Positions 24,938 through 33,153 of a stretch of DNA of 64,000 bases are shown here, piece by piece. A model generated the notes under the pieces. That model had not been told where the DNA came from. It did not search any database and was given only the letters and a program-made list of their open reading frames with translations. How positions within the stretch are numbered: position 1 is the stretch's first letter; the number at the start of each line of letters is the position of its first letter. The position numbers were made by a program, and so were the translations under genes. This DNA is from Tenericutes bacterium MO-XQ (GTDB lineage: Bacteria > Bacillota_I > Bacilli_A > Acholeplasmatales > Acholeplasmataceae), in contig CP017948.1 in NCBI GenBank assembly GCA_002838185.1, positions 1,922,001 through 1,986,000 of the forward strand. Direction: 5' to 3'.

Positions 24938-25798
24938 TTACTCCTCATCATAATGATTCCCAAAAATCGAAATATCCTCAATTTTAAGAATAAGATCTTG
25001 CAATTCTTCTATAGTGTTCTGAGAAACCCTAGGTTCTTTACCGTGAACAATCAAATTTCTTAGTCTTCTCATTTCATCAATTCTATCTATAAGATCAGTA
25101 TCTAATTCTTTGCTATTTCGTAAAAATTTAAGTTTATTCCAAATGCTATTGTTCAATTTATTACTATTATATAGGTTGAATTTACTATTTTGGGAACTCA
25201 AATTAATTAAATTTTCTAACTTATTCCATAAGCTTAAAAATTCAGCAACATCCCCCGTTTGCTTGTTATTATTTTTTTCAATTTCTTCATATAACGTTTT
25301 AATGGACTTCTCATTTTTCTCAGGATCTGCGACATTGAATATGAATATAATAATATATAACAACACCAATAACAGCAAAAGAAAGCCTAAAGATCCAAAA
25401 AGATTATTAAAACTATTAAGATTTTCACTCACAGTAATTATATTTAACAATGAAACTGAAACAGCAATAAAAAGAACTACTCCCATTCTACATACCATAT
25501 TAAAGTAATTGCTTTTTAATTCTTTAACTATATCAATTAATGTATCATCTTCGTCCACTGATTTGTCCAAACGTTCAACTAAGAATACATATCCAGCCAT
25601 AGTTAAACCAAATAATCCCGCTAAAGTTTGAGCACCAGTTGAGAAAAGATAGAAAATATTATTTTTTTCATTAAAGAAACTGATTGGCTGTTTTATAAAT
25701 GTTTCATTTAGTATGATTAAAATTAGACCTAATAAAAATGTTAAATCTACCATTATATACTCTTTGATAAGTAGTCTGACTTTATTTTTGTCATCCAT
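24938..25798 (-). CDS. four-TM membrane protein with C-terminal HEPN-like domain
   Basis: The ATG at 25798 is chosen for the GGGGG site seven bases before it, giving 286 residues. Four hydrophobic segments lie at about 15-34, 47-72, 104-122 and 131-153. The cytosolic tail is helical and ends with a RIDEMRRLRNLIVHGKE stretch. RNLIVH (247-252) is the Arg-x4-His motif of HEPN ribonucleases and abortive-infection proteins. Together with the HNH-like gene directly after it, it looks like a membrane-anchored effector pair. The motif also occurs in non-catalytic helical domains, so RNase activity is inference. Confidence 0.68.
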   Translation of the reverse strand: MDDKNKVRLLIKEYIMVDLTFLLGLILIILNETFIKQPISFFNEKNNIFYLFSTGAQTLAGLFGLTMAGYVFLVERLDKSVDEDDTLIDIVKELKSNYFNMVCRMGVVLFIAVSVSLLNIITVSENLNSFNNLFGSLGFLLLLLVLLYIIIFIFNVADPEKNEKSIKTLYEEIEKNNNKQTGDVAEFLSLWNKLENLINLSSQNSKFNLYNSNKLNNSIWNKLKFLRNSKELDTDLIDRIDEMRRLRNLIVHGKEPRVSQNTIEELQDLILKIEDISIFGNHYDEE

Positions 25799-25852
25799 TT
25801 TGATACCCCCAATATTATTTATAAGTCTTAATATAGCATTAATTAAAGAATT

Positions 25853-25858
25853 ATTATA
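25853..25858 (-). promoter_or_regulatory. -10 box of the TM-HEPN/HNH pair
   Basis: The minus strand reads TATAAT 55 bp upstream of the start at 25798, with no clear -35. Confidence 0.4.
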
Positions 25859-25902
25859 TCTTTCAAAAGTGTTTACTAGAGAACTAAATAAATGTATATT
25901 CA

Positions 25903-25921
25903 TGATAACCTACTGTTATCA
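25903..25921. promoter_or_regulatory. inverted repeat upstream of the TM-HEPN/HNH pair
   Basis: TGATAAC-CTACT-GTTATCA is a perfect 7-bp inverted repeat with a 5-bp spacer, upstream of the -10 box. It could be an operator. The rest of the 25799-26185 gap (to the next gene) is very AT-rich and holds no gene I can support. Confidence 0.4.
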
Positions 25922-26185
25922 AAATAGTGATATTAAATTGCTACACTATATTTTTAATCTACTTAATTGACTTCCAGATTTATAGTTTATAAACAATACT
26001 TTTAATTACATTTTGAAGGTTTAATTAAGACAAATCTCATCTTTTTACAGCTGGCTTCTTTACTATACATATGAACATTAAATTACTTCAAAATCTAAAT
26101 ACTGTTATTAAAATTTTTACTCTGATCTACGACTTAACATTTTTTTTCAGGTTGATTAAATTTAATTCACTCATATTCTTTATGC

Positions 26186-26473
26186 TTATGTCCAAAACAA
26201 CGCTCTTAAAATAAAGAACCCTTGAATAAGTCCCCCTACAAAAAAACCAGCTAACGCTCCACCAGCCGCATGTGGTTTATCCTTATTCCAAACAACTCCA
26301 ATCGCTAATCCTGCTTGTGGAAACAACAAGCCTAAAAAGAAGAATGCCAAACTATTGGTTCCTTCCAGTTCAATACTTATTTTTTTTCTTGCATCTGTAA
26401 CTCTTGTTCCACACTCTAGACAAACTAATTGCCCACTTCTTAATTCTGCTCCACAACCTTTACATGTGCTCAT
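26186..26473 (-). CDS. small zinc-ribbon membrane protein
   Basis: The 95-residue protein has an N-terminal zinc ribbon CKGCG...CLECG (residues 4-22) and two Gly-rich hydrophobic segments near 40-60 and 70-90. Such short zinc-ribbon/TM proteins are common in low-GC bacteria and lack a known function. A GGGGGG site precedes the start. It follows the lipid-kinase gene by 22 bp on the same strand. Confidence 0.75.
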   Translation of the reverse strand: MSTCKGCGAELRSGQLVCLECGTRVTDARKKISIELEGTNSLAFFFLGLLFPQAGLAIGVVWNKDKPHAAGGALAGFFVGGLIQGFFILRALFWT

Positions 26474-26495
26474 TTGAAATCCCCCCTATATATTT

Positions 26496-27395
26496 TTATA
26501 ATTGTTTTTTTCTTCTTCTTGGATTGATATAAACATTCAAAGCTTCTTTGATTGTCTTGATTTCAATGCTTCCTTTTTCTGCAGATTCGCCATCTGCATT
26601 CCATACAACATTATCTTCTGTTGTTATTTTAAAGTGATCACTCACTAAATGGAAATCTTCTCTTAATTTCTTTCCACCTCTAATGAATGAGGATAATAAT
26701 CTAAATCTTCTAAATTTTCTTCTACTCGTAAATATTCTTAACTCAAATAAGCCATCATTTAATTTACTCTTAGAAAAATTTACTAATCTCATACCACCAA
26801 CACGATTAGAGTTTAAACCTAAAACCATCATACAATCGGTTTCTAAAACTTTGTCATTATACTCTATTTTAACTGGATAATTATAATCTTGTACAAAATC
26901 TTTCATAGCCGCAAACACATAAGCTAAATATCCATATTTTTTAACACGTCTTCTTGAAACATCATAACTAACTTTAGATAAAACACCACTAGCTGCTGTA
27001 TATACAAAATATCTATCGTTCATCATATTAATATCTATTTTAACTGGATCATTTTTTAAATACATTCTAAGTGCACACGTCAATATTCTAGGTACACCTA
27101 ATATAGATGCAATATCATTTGCAGTGCCACTTGGTAAAATACCTAATGCCGGTCTAACATCAGATTTCATCATGCCGTTAACAACTTCATTAACAGTACC
27201 ATCTCCGCCTGCAACAAAAAAAACATCATAATCTTTTGCTGCTTTATAGGCTTTCTCTTTTAAGTCTCCTGATTTTTTTGATTCATAGACATCAAGACAA
27301 AAACCTCTTTTTTCAAAAAAAGATTTGATGTGTTTAACTTTATGTTTAAATGTAGATCTTCCACTAACGGGATTGTACATTAATAAATATCTCAT
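26496..27395 (-). CDS. diacylglycerol kinase catalytic-domain protein (DagK/YegS family)
   Basis: The 299-residue protein starts with LMYNPVSGR, has the nucleotide loop VAGGDGTVNEVVNG near residues 60-74 and LGILPSGTANDIA near 85-97, both diagnostic of the family. A beta-rich C-terminal domain with NADGE completes it. These enzymes phosphorylate diacylglycerol or related lipids at the inner membrane face; in Gram-positive cells they recycle diacylglycerol from lipoteichoic acid synthesis. The exact lipid is not known here. A GGGGCG site precedes the ATG. Confidence 0.92.
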   Translation of the reverse strand: MRYLLMYNPVSGRSTFKHKVKHIKSFFEKRGFCLDVYESKKSGDLKEKAYKAAKDYDVFFVAGGDGTVNEVVNGMMKSDVRPALGILPSGTANDIASILGVPRILTCALRMYLKNDPVKIDINMMNDRYFVYTAASGVLSKVSYDVSRRRVKKYGYLAYVFAAMKDFVQDYNYPVKIEYNDKVLETDCMMVLGLNSNRVGGMRLVNFSKSKLNDGLFELRIFTSRRKFRRFRLLSSFIRGGKKLREDFHLVSDHFKITTEDNVVWNADGESAEKGSIEIKTIKEALNVYINPRRRKKQL

Positions 27396-27431
27396 GGATT
27401 CGCCCCTTTATCGTATTTTATCACAAAAACA

Positions 27432-27461
27432 AGAAGTAAAAAAGAGCCCTTAGACTCTTTC
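27432..27461 (-). terminator. terminator after the DUF6544 gene
   Basis: On the minus strand AAAGAG pairs with CTCTTT over an 8-nt loop, followed by T residues. It overlaps the last codons of the gene ending at 27450. Confidence 0.55.
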
Positions 27462-28295
27462 ATTAAAAACAACGTTAGTTACGATAAACTGATACCAATG
27501 ATAGTCCCCATCTTCCAACTTCCAAATGACTTTACCTTCAGTGGGTAATTTAAATCCCGAGAAATCTTTAATACCATTCATGTCTATATGCCATGGTTTT
27601 AATTGATAGATACCATCAAACTCACCATATCTTAATGCTTCAAAAGAAATCATATGACCTTCATCATTAAACTCAAAAATGCCCTCAGCTGTAATATCTT
27701 TATAACTCATTATTGCTTTGGCATGATGATCATCTATGTCTTCCCATGTTATATAATCATTTAATGCCGCTGTTGGTACCCAACATATTTCAGCTAAATA
27801 TCTGATAAGTGTACCTTGATCTATTTCTAAACCTTTACTATCTACAACTTTTAAGAAACTCATGACTTTAATGAGCATTTCACCTTGCCCGTAGATATAT
27901 TTATCTCTACCTGAAATATGAACACCAGGCATCATTTTAACTAAAACCTTCCAAATAAACCCCGGTTCTTTTGTTGTTACATATTGTTTAGCGGTAGCTT
28001 TCATCCAAGGCTTATCTTGTCCAAGTCTCATCTTTATATCTTGTGTCATATAAGCTTTATCAATCGGTTGTTGATGTTTGATATTATGGAGTCTTAACCA
28101 CTTTTTGACTGGTTTTGGTAATTTCTCTATTTTATCTAAATCTAAGTTTTCTTCATGTGACACCAAATCCAATAATACTTTTGTCTCTTTTTTAAACTGA
28201 TTGTTAAAAAGGACTCTGCTCACAAAACCAATGATCCATATCAAAACAAGTAACCCTAAAATTCCTAATAAAATATACAAAGCTATATCTAACAT
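27450..28295 (-). CDS. DUF6544 family protein with N-terminal membrane anchor
   Basis: The 281-residue protein has an N-terminal membrane segment (about 6-30) and a soluble part with the family's sequence: LPKPVKKWLRLH near 60, a KMRLGQDKPWMKATAKQYV stretch, RYLAEICWVPTAAL near 170, and a C-terminal WKLEDGDYHWYQFIV. No biochemical role is known for the family. It stands alone between terminators, upstream of the diacylglycerol-kinase-family gene. Confidence 0.75.
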   Translation of the reverse strand: MLDIALYILLGILGLLVLIWIIGFVSRVLFNNQFKKETKVLLDLVSHEENLDLDKIEKLPKPVKKWLRLHNIKHQQPIDKAYMTQDIKMRLGQDKPWMKATAKQYVTTKEPGFIWKVLVKMMPGVHISGRDKYIYGQGEMLIKVMSFLKVVDSKGLEIDQGTLIRYLAEICWVPTAALNDYITWEDIDDHHAKAIMSYKDITAEGIFEFNDEGHMISFEALRYGEFDGIYQLKPWHIDMNGIKDFSGFKLPTEGKVIWKLEDGDYHWYQFIVTNVVFNERV

Positions 28296-28360
28296 TTAAT
28301 CAACTCTTTTCCTTATTCAACTACATTATACCAAAAACACAATTCAAATTAAGCATAAGA

Positions 28361-28396
28361 AAAGAGATTGACTCGTCAAAGGACAAATCAATCTCC
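28361..28396 (-). terminator. terminator after the CoA-transferase/thiolase operon
   Basis: On the minus strand GAGATTGA pairs with TCAATCTC across a 16-nt loop and is followed by TTTTCTT. It lies about 25 bp past the thiolase stop. Confidence 0.6.
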
Positions 28397-28421
28397 GCTT
28401 CATATCTCTTTATAGGGGATA

Positions 28422-29627
28422 TTAGATATTTTTAAATATGATAGCTGTACCCATACCGCCACCAATACATAAAGATGCTAAACCTAACTTCTCATTACGT
28501 TTTTTCATCTCATGAATCAGTGTGACAACAATACGTGCACCACTAGCGCCAACTGGATGACCGATCGCAATCGCTCCACCATTGACATTTGTTTTTCCTA
28601 ATAACTGATCATAATTCACACCTAAATCAGAAGATAAACACTTCATGACACCGATGCTTTGAGCAGCAAAGGCTTCATTTAATTCTAATAATCCAATCTC
28701 ATCTAGTTTTAAATTTGATCGATTTAATACATTTTTAACTGCTCCAACAGGTCCTAATCCCATAAACTTAGGATCAACGCCTGCTTGATCAACTTCGATA
28801 ATTTCTACAAGCGGTGTTAAATCATATTTCTTAACAGCTTCTTCACTAGCAAGCATAACATATGCAGCACCATCATTAATACCTGATGCATTACCTGCAG
28901 TGACACTACCATCTTTTTTAAATGCGGCTCTTAATGTTCCTAATTTTTCTAAAGTTGTCTTTCTGTTTGGATATTCATCTTTATTAAAATGAACAACATC
29001 TCTACCAACTTTAACATCAAGACCTACAACTTCATCATCAAAACGACCTTCATCAACAGACTTAATCGCTTTAACTTGTGACTGATAAGCAAAAGTATCT
29101 TGTTCTTCTCTAGAAATTTGATATTTTTCTGCAATATTTTCAGCAGTAATGCCCATATGAATACCATCATATGCATCAATTAATGCATCATAGATCATAT
29201 GATCAATCACTTCTAAATTACCCATCTTATATCCACTTCTACCTTTAGCAGGGATTAAATGCGGTGCTTGACTCATGGATTCAGTACCACCAGCAATCAC
29301 TAAATGTTCCCATCCAGCTTTAATCTTTAAAAAGCCGTCCATGATTGCTTTCATACCTGATCCACAAACCATATTGATTGCATATCCAGGAATTTCAACA
29401 GGTAAACCTGCTTTAATCGCAACTTGTCGTCCAATGCCTTGTCCTTGACCAGCAGGTAAAATATTTCCAGAAATTACTTCATCGATATCTTTTGAATCTA
29501 CTTTTGTATCAACTAATAATTGTTTAACGACTGCTGCACCAAACTCAGATGGAGACGTATTAGATAAAGATCCTAAAAAACTTCCAACTGCAGTTCTCTT
29601 AGCAGCAACTACATATACTTTAGACAT
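28422..29627 (-). CDS. atoB: acetyl-CoA acetyltransferase (thiolase)
   Basis: The 401-residue protein is a full-length biosynthetic-type thiolase. Nucleophile Cys88 is in NMVCGSGMKA, the second pair is GHPVGASGARI (His) and CIGGGMGTA (Cys), and NEAFAAQ supplies the Asn loop. It cleaves acetoacetyl-CoA to two acetyl-CoA, or the reverse. It is the last gene of an operon with a two-subunit CoA transferase and a short-chain fatty acid permease. That set activates acetoacetate or butyrate-like acids and degrades the product. Confidence 0.95.
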   Translation of the reverse strand: MSKVYVVAAKRTAVGSFLGSLSNTSPSEFGAAVVKQLLVDTKVDSKDIDEVISGNILPAGQGQGIGRQVAIKAGLPVEIPGYAINMVCGSGMKAIMDGFLKIKAGWEHLVIAGGTESMSQAPHLIPAKGRSGYKMGNLEVIDHMIYDALIDAYDGIHMGITAENIAEKYQISREEQDTFAYQSQVKAIKSVDEGRFDDEVVGLDVKVGRDVVHFNKDEYPNRKTTLEKLGTLRAAFKKDGSVTAGNASGINDGAAYVMLASEEAVKKYDLTPLVEIIEVDQAGVDPKFMGLGPVGAVKNVLNRSNLKLDEIGLLELNEAFAAQSIGVMKCLSSDLGVNYDQLLGKTNVNGGAIAIGHPVGASGARIVVTLIHEMKKRNEKLGLASLCIGGGMGTAIIFKNI

Positions 29628-29642
29628 ATACTTAACCTTCTA

Positions 29643-31007
29643 TTAAAGAAGAATTAAACCTAAACCGATGATAACACCAGAGTATAGTAAAACCATTAAA
29701 CAGTAACCCATAATATTCTTAGCACCAAGCTTAGCAATACCTAATACTGGTAAAGCCCAGAATGGTTGAATCATATTTGTCCAAGCATCACCCCAAGCGA
29801 TTGCCATTGCTGTTTTAGCAGTATCAACACCTAGTGTAACTGCTGCAGGCATCATAATTGGAGCTTGTACAGCCCATTGTCCACCACCTGATGGTACGAA
29901 GATATTAACGATACCAGCAGATAAGAAGCTAAATAATGGGAAAGTTGTACCATTTGAAACATTAACGAAGAAATCAGAAATAGCACCAGCAAGTGATACA
30001 TTATTTTCTAAACCTTTGTAAGTCATCATACCCATAATACCAGCGTAGAATGGGAATTGTAATAAGATACCACCAACACTCTTAGCTGCACTATTAACAG
30101 CTTTAACTGTATTAATTGGCGTACCATGTAATAAGATTGCTGCGAATAAGAAAATGAAAATTACGATATTTAATCCTAAGTTAAATCCATTTTCAACGAA
30201 ATATAAAATAATGAACGTAAAGCCCATAGCTGATAATACATAGTTAATAATTCTACTATTTTCTAATTTTTCAGCAGGAGTCATTTCAGCTCTTGGTTTC
30301 ATAGGCGCTACTGGTTCGTCTTCTAATAATGCTGGATCAACAGTCTTAACTTTGTCACCTTTTGGATGCATTAAAGCTAAAAGAATAGGTAATGTAACCA
30401 GAATTACAGCAACGATAATTAAGTTAAAACTTGAGAAAATAGTTTGGCTAGTTGGAATAGCTGCAGTTATTGCACCATTCGTTTGTCCAACTAAATCTGT
30501 TGCACTTGATGCAAGTGTCAAAGGAATAGATCCTGACATACCAGCATGCCAAATTAAGAAGCCTGAATAAGCAGCAGCAATTAATAAAGGATAGTCAACA
30601 CCTTTAACACGTTTTGCTACTTCTTTAGCAAAAATCGCACCGATAACTAGACCAAAGCCCCAGTTAATAAATGATGCTACTAAACCAATAACAGATACCC
30701 AAATGATTGCTTGAATCTTATTCTTTGGAATAGATGCTAGCTTACCTAAACCTTTTTTAAATAAAGGTGCAGTTGCTAAAATTGTACCTGTCACTAAAAT
30801 CATTGCCATTTGCATAGAAAATTGCAACAAGCTCCAGAATCCACCATACCAAGCTTCAATAATTGTTAGTGGACCTGATTGAGTTGTAATCATTGCTACT
30901 AAAAATACTACAAACGTTAAGATGATCGCAAAGATGTATGGATCCGGTAAAAATCTTTCAACAAGTTTTACAGAACCTTGAGTCATTTTATCAAAAATCT
31001 TTTTCAT
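29643..31007 (-). CDS. atoE: short-chain fatty acid transporter (AtoE family)
   Basis: The 454-residue protein has about twelve membrane segments and the AtoE signatures: FLPDPYIFAIILTFVVFL near the N terminus, YGGFWSLLQFSMQM, GFGLVIGAIFAKEVAKR and, near the C terminus, NIFVPSGGGQWAVQAPIMMPA and WGDAWTNMIQPFWALP. It takes up (or releases) acetoacetate, butyrate and similar acids. It sits 12 bp after CoA-transferase subunit B and 16 bp before the thiolase gene. Confidence 0.95.
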   Translation of the reverse strand: MKKIFDKMTQGSVKLVERFLPDPYIFAIILTFVVFLVAMITTQSGPLTIIEAWYGGFWSLLQFSMQMAMILVTGTILATAPLFKKGLGKLASIPKNKIQAIIWVSVIGLVASFINWGFGLVIGAIFAKEVAKRVKGVDYPLLIAAAYSGFLIWHAGMSGSIPLTLASSATDLVGQTNGAITAAIPTSQTIFSSFNLIIVAVILVTLPILLALMHPKGDKVKTVDPALLEDEPVAPMKPRAEMTPAEKLENSRIINYVLSAMGFTFIILYFVENGFNLGLNIVIFIFLFAAILLHGTPINTVKAVNSAAKSVGGILLQFPFYAGIMGMMTYKGLENNVSLAGAISDFFVNVSNGTTFPLFSFLSAGIVNIFVPSGGGQWAVQAPIMMPAAVTLGVDTAKTAMAIAWGDAWTNMIQPFWALPVLGIAKLGAKNIMGYCLMVLLYSGVIIGLGLILL

Positions 31008-31018
31008 GTTCTTTCTCC

Positions 31019-31669
31019 TTATATTTCCATTTCTTTTATATTTTCACTAATAATTAGTGTTGCTTCTGTGTTCTTTTGAACTTCTTCAACAGTAACACCA
31101 GGTGCTAATTCTTTTAAAACAATGCCTTGATCTGTTACTTCCATAACACCTAATTCAGTAACAATCATGTCGACTTCTTTTACAGCTGTAAATGGTAATG
31201 TACAACGTTTTAATATTTTTGGAGTATCTTTTGATGTGTGTTGCATCGCAACAATCACTTTCTTAGCTCCAACTAATAAATCCATTGCACCACCCATGCC
31301 AGGAACCATTTTTCCTGGAATGATCCAATTTGCGATATTACCTTCTTCGTCCACTTGAAGTGAACCTAAAACTGTAATATCTACATGTCCACCACGAATA
31401 ATACCAAATGATGTTGCACTATCAAAGAAAACACCACCAGTTGTCATCGTTACAGGTTTTCCACCTGCATTTGTTAAATCCCAATCTTCATGATCAGCAT
31501 CAGGTACTGGACCTAATCCTAACATCCCATTTTCAGATTGAAAGGTAATATCTAAACTATGATCAACATAGTTTGCTACCATTGTAGGAAGACCAATACC
31601 TAAGTTAACAACATCTCCATCTTTTAATTCTTTTGCTACACGTCTAGCAATCAGTTCTTTTGGATTCAT
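31019..31669 (-). CDS. atoA: 3-oxoacid/acetoacetate CoA-transferase subunit B
   Basis: The 216-residue beta subunit carries the catalytic Glu46 in SENGMLGLGP and the GGHVDITVLGSLQVDEEGNIANW segment typical of type I CoA transferases. With subunit A it moves CoA from a donor such as acetyl-CoA to a free acid, probably acetoacetate or butyrate given the linked AtoE permease and thiolase. Its start overlaps the stop of subunit A by 4 bp. Confidence 0.95.
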   Translation of the reverse strand: MNPKELIARRVAKELKDGDVVNLGIGLPTMVANYVDHSLDITFQSENGMLGLGPVPDADHEDWDLTNAGGKPVTMTTGGVFFDSATSFGIIRGGHVDITVLGSLQVDEEGNIANWIIPGKMVPGMGGAMDLLVGAKKVIVAMQHTSKDTPKILKRCTLPFTAVKEVDMIVTELGVMEVTDQGIVLKELAPGVTVEEVQKNTEATLIISENIKEMEI

Positions 31670-32322
31670 TGTTTACCTCCTTCAACGATATAATCAACAA
31701 AAATATGTGGTGTAATGATATGATCAGGATTAATATCTCCTATTTCCACAATTTTTCTTGCTTGTACGACAACATGTTCACAAGCTGTAGCCATAAGTGG
31801 ATTAAAATTTCTTATGGTTTTGCTATAAACAACATTGCCTTTCTTGTCTACAACATGTCCTAATAAAAATGCAAAGTCAGCTTTAAGTGGTTTTTCTAAT
31901 AAGTATTTCTTACCATCCACTTCAATCACATCTTTGCCTTCTTCAACAATCGTTCCGATGCCAGTAGGGGTTAGAAATCCACCTAAACCTGTTCCACCTG
32001 CACGTATACGCTCAGCTAAAGTTCCTTGAGGTACAAGATCAACAATCATCGAGCCATCAGTCATTTTTTGTCCCGCAACAGGATTTAAACCAATATGTGA
32101 TGCAATGAGTTTTTTAACTTTACCTGCTTCAATGAGTTTACCAACACCAACACCTGGTAAGCCTGCATCATTACAGATAATCGTTAAATCTTTCACATCA
32201 GTTAAAAGCAGTTCATCAATGATTTCTTCTGCTGTACCAATGTTCATAAACCCACCAACCATGATACTTGCGCCATCAAAAATTTTAGCAACAAAATCTT
32301 TTTTAGAGATCAGTTTGTTCAT
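31666..32322 (-). CDS. atoD: 3-oxoacid/acetoacetate CoA-transferase subunit A
   Basis: The 218-residue alpha subunit has the CoA-binding GGFMNIGTAEE loop near residue 24 and RIRAGGTGLGGFLTPTG near 107-123, both diagnostic. It is the first gene of the four-gene operon and follows a promoter with a 20-bp palindromic operator and a possible cre site. A GAAAGGAA site lies before the ATG. Confidence 0.95.
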   Translation of the reverse strand: MNKLISKKDFVAKIFDGASIMVGGFMNIGTAEEIIDELLLTDVKDLTIICNDAGLPGVGVGKLIEAGKVKKLIASHIGLNPVAGQKMTDGSMIVDLVPQGTLAERIRAGGTGLGGFLTPTGIGTIVEEGKDVIEVDGKKYLLEKPLKADFAFLLGHVVDKKGNVVYSKTIRNFNPLMATACEHVVVQARKIVEIGDINPDHIITPHIFVDYIVEGGKQ

Positions 32323-32350
32323 TTTTCAACGTATTCCTTTCTTAAATTAT

Positions 32351-32406
32351 ATGTAAGTACTTACTTACATTATAGAGCTTTTTATTTTTGATTACAAGCG
32401 TTTTCA
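32351..32406 (-). promoter_or_regulatory. ato operon promoter with TetR-type operator and cre-like site
   Basis: On the minus strand TTGTAA (32397-32392), a 17-bp spacer and TATAAT (32374-32369). Directly downstream is a palindrome with 9-bp perfect arms, ATGTAAGTA-AG-TACTTACAT (32351-32370), a good operator for the TetR regulator encoded just upstream. TACAAGCGTTTTCA at 32393-32406 matches the reverse cre consensus at 13 of 14 positions and overlaps the -35. Confidence 0.75.
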
Positions 32407-32414
32407 GAAAAAAA

Positions 32415-32447
32415 GTCAAAAAAAAGAACTGCTTGGCTAGCAGTTCT
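32415..32447 (-). terminator. terminator after the TetR gene
   Basis: On the minus strand AGAACTGCT pairs with AGCAGTTCT around 5 nt and is followed by a run of T. It begins at the TetR stop codon and separates the regulator from the ato promoter. Confidence 0.85.
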
Positions 32448-33009
32448 ATTCTTTAACGTATAATCTAATCAGATCTTCTTCAAAAGTTTCTATGAGTGTC
32501 TTATAGTTAGCGTTATCATAAATCGAGTTCGCGTGAACTTTTAATGTAAATATACCCATAATCATAGAAACGATTGAAGTTGCAACTAAATACGGATCTC
32601 CGGTGAACTTACCTTCTTCTACTTTTTTAACAAAGTAGTCTTTCATAAATTCAGTATAGTCAATCGTATTTGTAAATTTTAATCCTTCTTCATCTATCTC
32701 TCTAATTTGGATTAAATACATCTTTATATTGTTTTGTAAAAACATGTAATATGTATCAGTAAAAATCTTAATATCTTTTTTTAAATCTCCTGTTAAGTCG
32801 TGGGCAATTTTATCAACAATATTACCTTCATATGCAAAGTGTCTAATCACTGCTTGTAATAAGTTACTCTTACTTTTAAATGTTCTAAATAAAGTGAGTT
32901 CGTTGACCCCAGCTTGTTCTGCAATCTTTCTTGTTGATACACCTGAATATCCATATTCAGAAAATAATTTTGTTGCAGCAAGAAGAATTCTCTTTTCTGT
33001 CGCTTTCAT
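32446..33009 (-). CDS. TetR family transcriptional regulator of the ato operon
   Basis: The start at 33009 has GGAAGG before it, giving 187 residues. Residues 1-47 are a TetR helix-turn-helix (ATEKRILLAATKLFSEYG, VSTRKIAEQAGVNELTLFRTF). The rest is a helical ligand-binding domain. It lies immediately upstream of the CoA-transferase/AtoE/thiolase operon, whose promoter has a 20-bp palindrome of TetR type. The likely role is repression of that operon, relieved by an acid or acyl-CoA; the ligand is inferred. Confidence 0.88.
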   Translation of the reverse strand: MKATEKRILLAATKLFSEYGYSGVSTRKIAEQAGVNELTLFRTFKSKSNLLQAVIRHFAYEGNIVDKIAHDLTGDLKKDIKIFTDTYYMFLQNNIKMYLIQIREIDEEGLKFTNTIDYTEFMKDYFVKKVEEGKFTGDPYLVATSIVSMIMGIFTLKVHANSIYDNANYKTLIETFEEDLIRLYVKE

Positions 33010-33043
33010 ATGTAAACCTTCCTTTTTGCTTGTTATCACTATA

Positions 33044-33052
33044 ATTATATCA
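33044..33052 (-). promoter_or_regulatory. extended -10 promoter of the TetR gene
   Basis: The minus strand reads TGATATAAT about 35 bp upstream of the TetR start. No copy of the ato operator is seen here, so clear autoregulation is not indicated. Confidence 0.5.
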
Positions 33053-33114
33053 CTTATTTCATACAAAACCATGTCGTTATCTGATAATAATGCTTTTATG
33101 AAACAAAAATATAC

Positions 33115-33146
33115 AAAAAAACTTAACCATTAATTGGTTAAGTTTT
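33115..33146 (-). terminator. terminator of the pdh operon
   Basis: On the minus strand AAAACTTAACCA pairs with TGGTTAAGTTTT (loop of 4) followed by TTTT. It lies 8 bp beyond the E3 stop at 33154. Confidence 0.85.
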
Positions 33147-33153
33147 ATTTATT

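Noticed and set aside
25922-26185. Possible small gene or RNA in the AT-rich gap
   Set aside because: No ribosome site with a sensible frame, no promoter-terminator pair and no tRNA-like fold seen.
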